64,000 bases of DNA, from assembly GCA_009763385.1 (NCBI GenBank), contig CM019826.1, positions 66,525,864 through 66,589,863 on the forward strand. The letters are read 5' to 3'. The stretch is from Coix lacryma-jobi var. lacryma-jobi. Taxonomy: Eukaryota; Streptophyta; Magnoliopsida; Poales; Poaceae. Made by a program: the position numbers and the translations under genes. Below are positions 32,975-42,536 of this stretch, piece after piece (within the stretch, counting starts at the first letter, position 1; each line of letters begins with the position of its first letter). Under the pieces are notes generated by a model that did no database searches, was not told the DNA's origin, and worked only from the letters and a program-made list of their open reading frames with translations.

Positions 32975-34928
32975 TGAAGGACCGAGAAGCTACCCGAAAG
33001 CGACCAGAGGGGGGGTGAATGGGAGCTTCAAAATTTCCTTGCGGAAACTAGATGCCACTGTCCCAAACTCAACCCCAAATGCAAACCCTAGAGCTTGCAA
33101 TGTCCACGACCCTAGATGTAGGGTGGATGCTTCCTAGAAGCACAGCGGGACACTAGACAACCCTAGAAAGCCAACCAAAAGACGGAACTCGAATCCGTTG
33201 ACGAACGAACGAACCGCGAACGAATCGCGCGAAACAGCTACGACCGGACTCTGGCCAGCGTCCGGTCAGCAGGGACCGGACGCGTCCGGTCGTCAAAATC
33301 GGCTCTGGACCTTACTGTTCGCGACCGGACTCACGAGTACGGAGCGTCCGGTCGTGTACAGTGCGTCCGGTCGAAACCGACAAAGCCAGGAACAGTGCAA
33401 GCGTAGCGTCCGGTCGAAATGCAAACAGAGCGTCCGGTCGAGAGCGTCCGCAGTACGCAGAAAAGCTTGGCGCCGTGCTCAACGACCGGACTCTGAAAGC
33501 GTGCGTCCGGTCAGCCCGACAGAGCGTCCGGTCACCCCGCGACTGCACTGAAACTCCGGCGATTCAACCCGATCTCCTCCGAATCAAGTGCTCTAGGCTT
33601 GGGATTCGATCTGAGGAGTCACAAGGAGGTTAGTGAGCTATCTCTAAGAGATCATGGCTCGAACCTAACTCCAAATCGGTGAATCGAAGGAATTCGGGGG
33701 AAAGAAGAAAAAGAGACCCGAAACTAAAACTTGATCGATCTCCTAGACCGTGAGGTTAGAGATGATTTCTTTCGGTGGAAAGAAGTGCCTCACGATCTAG
33801 AGCAACTCAGTTCAAACGGAATCGTGAAAGATGAACCGAGCACAAAGATCAAGCGACGGGAAAACTCAAGGCACAAAGCAATCCGCGAAGAACATGATGA
33901 ACATGAAATCAAAACGCGAATTGACACCAAGAGATGGGATCCAAGGTGAGGATACGGCCTCACTTCCTCGAATCAACAGTACACAGAGTGGAGTCTCTCT
34001 GCGGATCTCAACTAGCTAAAGCAGGGGTGTGGGAGAGTGGAAACCCTAGGAAATGAAAGCTCTAACTGAGATTGAGATAGGGAGGAGGGTGTGTCTCCCC
34101 TAGACTACTTATACTAACCTAGCCTAAGTCTATTTCCTACTCTACCCCTCTCTACTCTAATTTACAGAGCGGACCAGCCTAACCCTAAGGCTATTCTAGT
34201 CCACCCGCTGGTGGTAGGTAGATCCGACGGCCACGCCCGCACGGTCTTCCGCGTCGCCTCCACGCAACCTTCAGATCGCCGCCACGTGCCGCCACCACTC
34301 TGCACCCCCGGTTTTGCGGCCCAAACCGGAAAACCAGCCTTTTCCATCAGCCCCGGTTTTGAGGCCCAAACCGGGAAACCAGCCTCCAGCCCGAGTTTTG
34401 TGGCCCAAACTCGGAAACCTCAGCGCCCGAGTTTTGAGGCCCAAACTCGGAAACCGGCCCACTCCCAGGTTTTGAGGCTCAACCTGGAAACCCAGCACCC
34501 AGGTTTTGAGGCCCAAACCTGGAAACCGTCCACCGTTGGTTTTTCCCGGGCTCTACCAACAAACCGGCGTCGTAGAAGGGATGCACCGCCTGTGCACCCC
34601 TTCCACCGACATGATCGCACTTCTCCGCTTGTCGCTGTCGCAGGCTGCCAGCCACCACAGCTGATCCTCCGGCCTCCAGTCCATCAGTCCAAGTCCACGT
34701 CCGCCCTTCACCGTCCGATACATCGGCATGGCACGTCCGCCGCACGGCACGCCCATCCTTCATCGCGCCCGGTCCGTCGGCACGACACGTCGCAACTTGA
34801 CCTTCACCCGCCATCGACCACTGTCTCCGTGCTCGACACCTGCACAACACAAGCCAAAGAACATGCGCATCATCTCCGTTGACAATCACTCATCACACAG
34901 AGACTCGGCATACACCCATGTATCCGCA
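32975..34928 (-). repeat. 5' LTR of Copia1 (right copy)
   Basis: 1954 bp, TG...CA, drives transcription leftward. A TATAAGTAG box on the minus strand lies at about 34113-34105. The six-palindrome array (34305-34522) is upstream of it, in U3. The GCGTCCGGTC cluster (33240-33535) is downstream, in R/U5. Confidence 0.95.
34305..34522. repeat. Six-palindrome array in U3 of Copia1
   Basis: Six inverted repeats. Stems of units 1-2 are CCGGTTT/AAACCGG, units 3-4 CGAGTTT/AAACTCG, units 5-6 CAGGTTT/AACCTG. Each change on the left arm is matched on the right arm, and loops keep TG(A/C/T)GGC. They sit about 200-420 bp upstream of the TATA box, so they are more likely DNA-level sites than RNA structures. 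Confidence 0.85.
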
Positions 34929-34933
34929 ACGTT
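34929..34933. repeat. Target site duplication ACGTT (right copy) of Copia1
   Basis: Matches 23378-23382 exactly. Confidence 0.95.
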
Positions 34934-35596
34934 GCGGATGCCGCAGGGCTGGTTGGGGACGATGCAACAGTTGCATGGGACCCCGTGGAGGAGCTGGCTG
35001 TCCTCGAGCCACGGCACGCTAACACCTTCGTTGTCTCTCTCCATGCCCTGGTAGGTATCCGAATAGTGAACACCATGCTCCTTCCTGTGACGGTGATTGG
35101 GGAGCGCCTGCTGGCCTTGCTCGATACGGGTTCGACCCACAATTTCCTCTGGGCCACCACTATGCACCGCCTCGGTCTCTCTCCAGGAGGGAGGGAGCAG
35201 CTTCGGGTCACTGTTGCCAATAGTGACTACCTTCCTTGTGAGGGGATTGCCCACGACGTTCATATCTGCATCGAGGGTGAAGACTTCATGGTCACTTGTG
35301 TCAGCCTCGACCTCGACGGGTTTGACTTCATCTTCGGCGTCGACTACCTAAAGACGCTGGGCCCCATTCTCTGGGACTTTGAGGCCATGACGATGGCCTT
35401 TTGGCGCCAGGGCCGGCGCATCCTCTGGCAAGGCGTGGGCCACCCTGGTCAGACCGCAAACGTCGTAGTAGCCGCGACCGACACCGAGCAGCCGCTGCTC
35501 GACTGTCTTCTCCAGCAGCACTCCAACATCTTCAAGGAGCCGCAGGGGCTTCCGCCGCCCCGGCCGTATGACCACCGCATTCACTTGCTATCGGGT
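34934..35596 (+). pseudogene. Aspartic protease region of Gypsy B
   Basis: Continues the gag frame across the Copia1 insertion. The catalytic motif is LLALLDTGSTHNF (Asp-Thr-Gly) near 35110-35150, and FIFGVDYLKTLGPILWDF is the usual C-terminal segment of gypsy proteases. A linker then reaches PRPYDHRIHLL, the conserved lead-in to reverse transcriptase, where the frame enters LTR D and is truncated. No stop occurs within the segment. Confidence 0.85.
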
Positions 35597-35771
35597 ATGG
35601 TGCTGTGGGGATATAGACCCCAGGGTACCACACGATTGTACATGGGCCGCACCACTGGGGGTCGTCCGACCCGCAGGATGAAGGCGTGCGGCGCATGGTA
35701 TGCACCACACGGCAGTTGTAATTTAGATACAGTACCAACTCAAATACTTACCATGTAACCCTGTCCCTTCG
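35597..35771 (+). mobile_element. LTR D: start of a further Tat-like LTR, truncated by CACTA2
   Basis: Sequence switches from the gypsy B linker to TGCTGTGGGGATATAGACCCC, then GGTACCAC, GGGCCGCACCACTGGGGG and GATGAAGGCGTGCGG, resembling LTR starts of Cinful/RIRE2-type elements. CACTA2 begins at 35772. The exact start (35597-35604) and strand are uncertain; the rest would lie beyond CACTA2. Confidence 0.4.
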
Positions 35772-35787
35772 CACTACTGCACAAAGC

Positions 35788-36120
35788 TTAACCGCAGCGG
35801 GCCTTTGGGCTTTACCGCAGCGGGCAACAGCGTCCGCTGTGGTTCTATGGCCACGGTTAATCGTGGCCATTACCGCAGCGGGCGCTCTTGCCCGCTGCGG
35901 TAAAAGCCTTAACCGCAGCGGGCAACATAAAGAGCCCGCTGCGGTTAATAGAATTTACCGCAGCGGGCAACCTAAACAGACCGTTGCAGTAAATAATTTA
36001 CCGCAGCGGGCGCTTTAACCGTTGCAGTAGTTAAGTTTAACCATTGCGGTCTATTTAGGTTGCCCGCTGCAATAGTTACGTTTAACCGTAGCGGGCAAAT
36101 TATGTTGCCCACCACAGTTA
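35788..36120. repeat. Subterminal repeats of CACTA2
   Basis: About fifteen copies of ACCGCAGCGGGC or GCCCGCTGCGGT in both orientations with TTA/TAA linkers; the copies become degenerate toward 36120. Different motif from CACTA1, so a different family. Confidence 0.85.
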
Positions 36121-36350
36121 TTAATTTTGGATTAAACAAATAAATAATGCAGCCAGCAGAAACAACAGAAACAACAAGATATGAATTCAAATCAATTGCA
36201 GTTTTCAAATAATTCCAGAATTCCAGATGTCTAACAAAGATATATATATATACACATATAAACCATCTGGACATAACATACAAAGTCACTTAGTTGTTTG
36301 TTTTCATCATATACACATTGACTTAGTTGATTTCAAATTCAAATTACAAT

Positions 36351-39300
36351 TCATAGTTCAACTTGATGAGCATAATCTGTCGGACAAAGCATTGTGTTCC
36401 ATTTGCAGAGCTTCTCGTATTGGGATAGCAACGCCAGCTCAGATTCGTTGTCGAAGAACGTTTCTCCTTCGAGAATGCATTTCTCCATTACAAACTTGCA
36501 TATGTCTGCCTTGACTTGTTTAAAGCACATCTTGAGGCTCTACTGCTCTCCCCAATACTTGACACCTTCCTTGAGCTTCTTCCAGCTATTGGTGTGCTCC
36601 TTGCTTTCCCTTAGAAACTCGCATGTGTACAAGCCACATGTCTTCGATCCTAGTGGCTGTTTGGCGCACTACACGATTGATACACAAGCATTAGAACCCA
36701 TATATATGTATGAAACATGAATTGAACCTTTGAAATACGTACCGGGAAATCTCGTCGGATTTTGAGGTGGTACCTATGCTTGTCCTTGAACTTTTGAGTT
36801 CTCCGGTCCCAGAATCCGGGCACCTTTTGGTATTCCTTATAAGCGCTGTACGAAATATAATAGTTTTAGCCACCATTTAAAAACGTATGGTAACCGTAAC
36901 TGATACTGATGAAAAAGTTGGATGACTTACTTTTTTAGACAATCTTCGAATGCCTTGTACCCTTGCTTGTTTGGTACGCTCAAGGAGTCAAACACACAGG
37001 CCCTGCCATCTTGAGGGTATATGATAAAAGCGACCCAGTGGCCACCCACGAGGCCCTGGCTGCACCATTGCAACAAAATAGAGTTTATGACGACGAGAAG
37101 GCATGATATGCTAGCGACTTAGCTGTACGTACATGTATTTGACTTACCCAAAGTGATATGCAGCCATTATACACTCTGGCCCATCCGGCTTGATCTTCTT
37201 CATGCATTCTTGTATGTAATTTTTCAACTTAATCTTCTCGGCTTTCATATTTTCTTCATATTTCTTCTCTCGCTGTCGAACTGTCATCTCCGGATCAGTG
37301 ATCTCGAAACCCTTGATGACTCTTTCAGCAATATGTGCAGGAGAGAGGTAGAGTACAGGACGTGTCTTTTTATTACTTACAGTGACTGTCATGCTGCACG
37401 GACAAGTCATCGTGACATAATAAGTATAGAACTATGGAAAATACGAATGTAGTGATCTGTGGATGTTGCATTCATCGCTTACAGTGTGAATAGGGTGATT
37501 TGAACGATGTCCAGGTCTTCTTCCCATCTTCTCGCATCAGGTTGTACATGTTGCTAAAGTCGACGGGTAGGTGCATTTCGTTACCAGCGGGCCAGTAGAA
37601 GTACTCCGTGGGAATCTTGACGTTAAAACTTGACATCCCGGCTTTTGTAGCTTCCATGTACCATAGATGGAACCTCCTTGTATCCCACTTTTCCTCGTGG
37701 ATGAACTGGGCCTTAGGAATCACGATGAGCTGGGCCTTGGGAATCATGAACTTCCCGCACACATAGTGGCCAGGGCAGTCTTCGGCCTCATAAAATAGTT
37801 GACGGGTAGTTTCAGGCCTGGCAAACGATGGATATGAATGTTAGTAGCATATATACTATGGACGTGGTATTATGCTCAATGTTACCATACCTTTCGAATG
37901 TGAGCGTGTACGGGAGCTTGTCAGTGGACGTTCTTGGATTCTTGGTGGGCGGGGGAGGATATTGGCTTGTGGTTGACGAGGGAGGTGTCTTGGTCCCTGT
38001 TGCCTCCCCCGGCGTGCCTCCCTGTTGCTCGTTCGTGCTTGGCTGGCTTGTCATTGTCGTGTTGTCGCCCTTACCGGCCTCTGAGCTTCTTGCCTCATTG
38101 ACCGGGCCGATCGGTGGACTATTTGGAGGCGGGGGAGACACGGTTCCCATGTGAGTGCCCTTTTCCTTTTCCCCGCCATCACCTTCTACCTTTTCCTTTT
38201 CCCCACCTTCGCTACTGCCTTCTCCTTTGTCCTTTCCCTAGCCCTTGTCCCCGCCCTTTTCTTCATCATCATCGCTGTCGTGATCTGGATCTTCCGGAGG
38301 ACAAGATCCGGCGGCTGATGGTTGTGATGCTGGTGTCGGCGTTGGAGTTGGCGTCCGAGCAATGATCTCGATGTCCTCGCGGTTCCATAGAACTTCCAAT
38401 CCAAGTGCCTGCCCTAGATGCCTGGCCGGTTGTAGGTTGGGATGGTCCAATTCAAAATGTTCCTGGTCGAGAACGTGCCATAACGGGCTCACGACCACAT
38501 AGTCTTCAGGGATGTGTTCTTTGTTGAAGTCGTGGATATCGTGGGGTGGATGTATGCATCCCTCGGCCACGCACATCTTCTTGGACCTTCCGAACGAGAT
38601 GAGGAGTTGGACGTACTGGTTTTCCTAGAAGTCCTCGTTCGAGACCCTTGGGCGATCCTCGTTCATCGGCAGTAAGGCTTTCTTTTCCTTTGCTTGAGGA
38701 TTGGGCAGGCCATGGTGATCAAACATCTTTGACCTCATCGCGACCATCTCCGGGTCGTTGCTCGTGAAGGCTTCCTTTATTGAGATTTTGATCATTTCAG
38801 CCACGCCTTCATTGAAGCCCTTCTTATATACCTCATCTTTATACCTCTGCCTGGACTTGTATGTGGCCGCGTCGGATTGCCACGACTCAACCGACTTCCA
38901 GCTCATCTTCGACCCGACACCACGAACGCGGCCGCAGTGCTCGGGGGTTCCCAGGACCTCGGTGAGCAAGTCATGGCCCCAGCGGACCACGATGTTGTCC
39001 TTAAGCTTTGCTTTCTCCATCAAAGTCTTCTCGACGTCCTCGAGGTGGGGCTCGTTAAACTTGGTCCCCGGGCTTCAGCCTCTTTGGAATGCGGGCCCTC
39101 ATGTAGTCCTTTGCCCTTGGGTCGATTCTCTCATACGGATCTGGAACCCCGGTAGCCTGTCTTGCTTGTTCTTTTTGCTGGCACTTGGTCCTATGTCCGG
39201 CAAAGCCAGTCATGCCCAAGTGGTGAGGATTCTTGTTTCTCTTCGCGAGCTCACTGAACTTAGCACTATTTTCCTCTGCTTCTTGCATCTTCCTCATTTC

Positions 39301-40053
39301 GCAGAAAGCGTCCCACATGTGTGCCTTGACCATAGTGTAGTTCAGCAGTGGCGACTTCCCCTTCTTTAGGTAATTTCTAGTTAGCGTGGACCTAAAGTTG
39401 CAAAGCACAGTCGACGCCATGTGCAAAGCCCACTCCTGGCACTTCTCCATGTCAGCTGAGGGCAGATATCTGAATCTCCTTGTCACCTCACCCCATACAT
39501 TGTTTTTTATGTCAACCGGTACGTCGTGCCAGTTGGGCCAAGTGATCTCCACCTTCTCCTTAGCTATACATGACACTTGATTGCTGAACTTGCCAATGAT
39601 TGTATCTGGAGCTATTGGGTTTCCCTCTGGCCCCACCTCATTGATGTCATGCACCTCGTTTGCTTTGTCCAACTTGTGCCTCCCCCCTCACCCTCTTTTG
39701 GCCCATAGATTTGGACGAAGAGGTTGTCGTAGAGGGAGCGGGGGCTTCTTCCTCCCTAACCGCATCTTCGTCCCTAAACTCGAGCTGAAGAGGCACGATC
39801 AGCAGCTGTCGATAAGAGTCTCTTGCCTTTAGTTTTTCGCACGCATCATTGTACATGTTAGAAAGTCAGCGTCTGGAGAAACCCTTGAAGTCGTAACTAT
39901 CTGCTTCGTTCGCCCACGGTTCGTACGTCGGATTGTTGTCCACCTCTGTACGCTGCTTCTTCGGCGGTGAAGCCACGGACGCACCGCTCATCACGCTAGT
40001 TGACGAGGAGCTAGGGGTAGGGTCCCTCCACTCATTTGTTTTGTCTTCTGCCA
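36351..40053 (-). pseudogene. Second CACTA gene with C-terminal Ulp1-like C48 protease domain
   Basis: Start ATG 40053-40051, stop TGA 36353-36351, several exons. The N-terminal part is Ser/Thr-rich. The plant Ptta/En/Spm (TNPA-like) region spans about 39670-38630 (EVTRRFRYLP, HHLGMTGFAGH, WQSDAATYKSRQRY). A DUF8039-like part with IPEDYVVVSPLW follows (38580-38400), then a Pro/Thr-rich linker (38350-37850) and the C48 domain (37760-36360). The candidate triad is His in GGHWVAFII (37041-37039), Asp in CVFDSL (36988-36986) and Cys in KTCGLYTC (36638-36636), with the Gln before it in KQPLG. Small frame changes near 39060, 38620 and 38230 are present; otherwise it is better preserved than its CACTA1 relative. 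Confidence 0.7.
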
Positions 40054-40464
40054 TTTCAGTTCTACATATACACATAGGTATATAAATGTGATCAGTTCAA
40101 CACTTTTGAATAAAAAATGACACGTATAAGTTTTTTGCTCAGATTTGCCCCTAGGTCAATACGTCACTGCTAAACTGGTTACTTGTAAAATACAAGCCAT
40201 CCTAGTCTAGCAGCTGACTCAACATAGAAAGTAGGGGGCAATTGATCATCATTGTCGCTGCCTCAGCATAGATAGAAGGGGTCACATCATCGCATTTGCC
40301 ACTACCTCAGCTTACAAGTTCGAAAAAAACATCAATGCAAATGCCAAAGTAGGGAGTAGGGAGAGTAGTAACAGAGAGTAGTAGTAGGGAGAGGAGTATA
40401 AAGAGAGGAGTAGGCATAGTAGTAACAAAGAGGACTAGTAGGGAGAGTTGTATAGAGAGTAGTA
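40054..40464. other. Upstream region of the CACTA2 second gene
   Basis: No ORF. 40340-40460 is a purine-rich string of GTAGGGAGAG / AGTAGTA repeats ending at the Copia2 LTR. Confidence 0.5.
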
Positions 40465-41701
40465 TGAAGGGTTATGACGATGCTACGCTAGCCGAAAAAT
40501 AAAATTTTCAACCCCATAAACCAGGAACTACTGCTAGTTATAGATCACGAGATTACCACTAGACGCGCAGGTGCAGCGGAAGACGTCTGGGTGTAGACAT
40601 GCGCGTCGCAGCGATGCCGTGTAGATGTTCACGTCCGACCTTCACGTCTCCACGTGCGGTTCGTCCTTGTGCTCCAGATACAGCACCTCCGAGGTATCCC
40701 ACACGTACAGGGAGGAAGCATCACGCCTCCAGATTACTAGGTCTGCGAGGAGCAATAGACGCGGGCGTAGGGTGGGCGACGGCTGTCTAATGACGTGTCA
40801 ACCCTGGTCGCCCCACCCCTCTATTTATAGGAGTCCCTAATGAACCCACCGACCTGGAGGCCCATTAGCAAACCCTAATCCCGGTCTGATTCGAGTCTAG
40901 CTCGAATCAGGCTTCCAGCCCCTTAAGCGTGCGACCCTATGCGTTCACGCACACATAGACACGGCCCGAGTACTCCTACTCGCCCGATAGTTGACAGCGG
41001 CCTCTATCAAGACGTGTCAACTCCTATGTATACGCAAAGATCATATCTGACGAACGACCACGATCACATATACGTAATTCCTTGCCACACAATATTTGTC
41101 CAACTCATAGGTTAACACTTAACCTAAGCACGGCCATGCATTTTATGATCCAATCATTTGAGTGATCCAGTGATATCTCTCTCTCATGGAGAGGGGCAAA
41201 TCCCATCTTGATCGTCTATGTCTCACAGCATATTTCCTGACAAAGCCGAAGACTATCTTTATGACTACCTGTTACGAAGTAGCGTTTGACAGTCCCTAAG
41301 TAAGTCGATTCATATCTTGAGAACATACCACAATCTCCGGTCGAAGGACATAACATACATGATGTGTAAAGAGATAATAAGAACATCTCATGCTGGGTCA
41401 GTCCAGCCCCATGTCATACATGTGCCCACATTATTAGTTTGACATCTCCATGTCTATGACTTGTGAAACATAGTCATCAACTAATACATGTGCTGATCTA
41501 ATATTCATGTGTGTCCTCACATGAACTCCAATCAGGGACAACTATCGAATAACCATACAAGTAAAAGAGTCACAGAAAATTCACATAATTGTCAATCAAT
41601 ACAAGTTATCTTTAATGGATATTCAATGAACATATAATAAATCATGGATACAATAGAAATATCATCATCTCTATGATTACCTCTAGGGAATATTTCCAAC
41701 A
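40465..41701 (-). repeat. 3' LTR of Copia2
   Basis: Starts TGTTGG (41701, minus strand). A TATAAATAG box on the minus strand lies near 40833-40825. The end is placed at CCCTTCA (40465), with GCATCGTCA (near 40475) as an alternative. About 1.24 kb. The second LTR is outside the window. Confidence 0.7.
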
Positions 41702-41715
41702 GTCTCCCACTTGCA
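41702..41715 (-). other. Polypurine tract of Copia2
   Basis: Minus strand GCAAGTGGGAGAC abutting the LTR start. Confidence 0.75.
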
Positions 41716-41721
41716 CTAGAG

Positions 41722-42531
41722 TTAATCTTTTAGATATCTAATACCCATAGACCTCACGTGCGCCTCATGCTTAGGCTGTGGAAGAGCCTTTGTCAAAGGA
41801 TCTGTTACATTCAAATCCGTATGTATTTTGCACATCTTAATTTCATCTCTTTTAATGAAGTCTCGAATGAGGTGAAATTTCCGCAGTACATGTTTGTCCT
41901 TCTGGTGATTCCTTGGCTCCTTAGCCTGCGCGATCGCCCCATTGCTGTCACAATGTAGAGACAATGGGCTAGACGCATTTGGAAACACACCAAGATCAAT
42001 GAGGAACCTCCTCATGCAAACACCTTCCTTTGCAGCTCCACTAGCTGCAATGAACTCGACTTCTGCTGTAGAATCGGACACGGTCTCCTGCTTGGAACTT
42101 TTCCAACTGACTGCACCACCATTTATTGTGAACACAAAACCTGATTGAGATTGTGAATCATCTGTGTCAGTTTGGAAGCTAGCATCGGTGTAACCATTTA
42201 CAACGAGCTCTTCCTCACCTCCATAGATTAGGAACACATCTTTAGTCCTTCTTAAGTACTTAAGGATGTTTTTAACAAGTGTCCAGTGACTCTCACCTGG
42301 ATTAGCTTGATATCTGCTCGCAACACTTAGAGCATATGAGACATCCGGGCGTGTACATATCATGGCATACATGATGGAACCAATAGCCGAAGCATATGGA
42401 TCCTTACTCATGCGCTCTCGCTCATCAGATGTCGAAGGACACTGTTTCTCGCTAAAGCGCATACCATGTGACATAGGCAAGAACCCTTTCTTGGACTGTT
42501 CCATGTTGAACCGCTTTAACACCTTGTCAAT
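41722..42531 (-). pseudogene. RT end and RNase H of Copia2
   Basis: Open frame, interrupted only at its start by Gypsy C. RT C-terminal segment (VLKRFNMEQSKKG, YASAIGSIMYAM, TRPDVSYAL). RNase H with GYTDASFQTD, FTINGGAVSW, the DSTAEVEF segment and CDSNGAIAQA, then the usual DPLTKALPQ ending. Cut off from the rest of pol by 13.8 kb of Gypsy C. Confidence 0.88.
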
Positions 42532-42536
42532 GTACA
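42532..42536. repeat. Target site duplication GTACA (left) of Gypsy C
   Basis: Matches 56349-56353. Confidence 0.95.

Larger units (their letters stand above)
23383..34928 (-). mobile_element. Copia1: complete Ty1/copia element, SIRE/Maximus (Opie/Ji-like) type
   Basis: 11.5 kb with two ~1.95-kb LTRs (TGAAGG...CCGCA on the plus strand), TSD ACGTT, and a PBS complementary to initiator Met-tRNA. The minus-strand order is gag, a long basic and coiled-coil gag extension, protease, integrase, RT, RNase H: the Ty1/copia order. A long spacer and a polypurine tract precede the 3' LTR. Size, long gag extension and pol sequence suggest the SIRE lineage; no envelope-like ORF is found in the 3' spacer. 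Several frameshifts break the polyprotein. It inserted in the gag frame of Gypsy B. Confidence 0.93.
22083..35596 (+). mobile_element. Gypsy B: Ty3/gypsy retrotransposon (gag to protease), split by Copia1 and cut by LTR D
   Basis: Gag lies at 22130-23382 and protease at 34934-35596 on the plus strand. After removing Copia1 and one ACGTT target copy, the gag zinc-knuckle frame runs straight into the protease frame. Sequence similarity ends at about 35596, where an unrelated LTR begins, so RT, RNase H and integrase would lie outside the window. Lineage not assigned; the gag (NWLNQC..FFRGQRT) is of a type common in grass genomes. Confidence 0.75.
35772..40464 (-). mobile_element. CACTA2: 3' half of a CACTA element, cut by Copia2
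   Basis: Begins CACTACTGCACAAAG, followed by GCAGCGGGC-type subterminal repeats. On the minus strand it carries a second-gene homologue of CACTA1 (36351-40053) reading toward this end, so this is the 3' end of the element. No matching right terminus is found before Copia2 starts at about 40465. The transposase half should lie beyond the window. The flanking triplet on this side is TCG. Confidence 0.75.
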
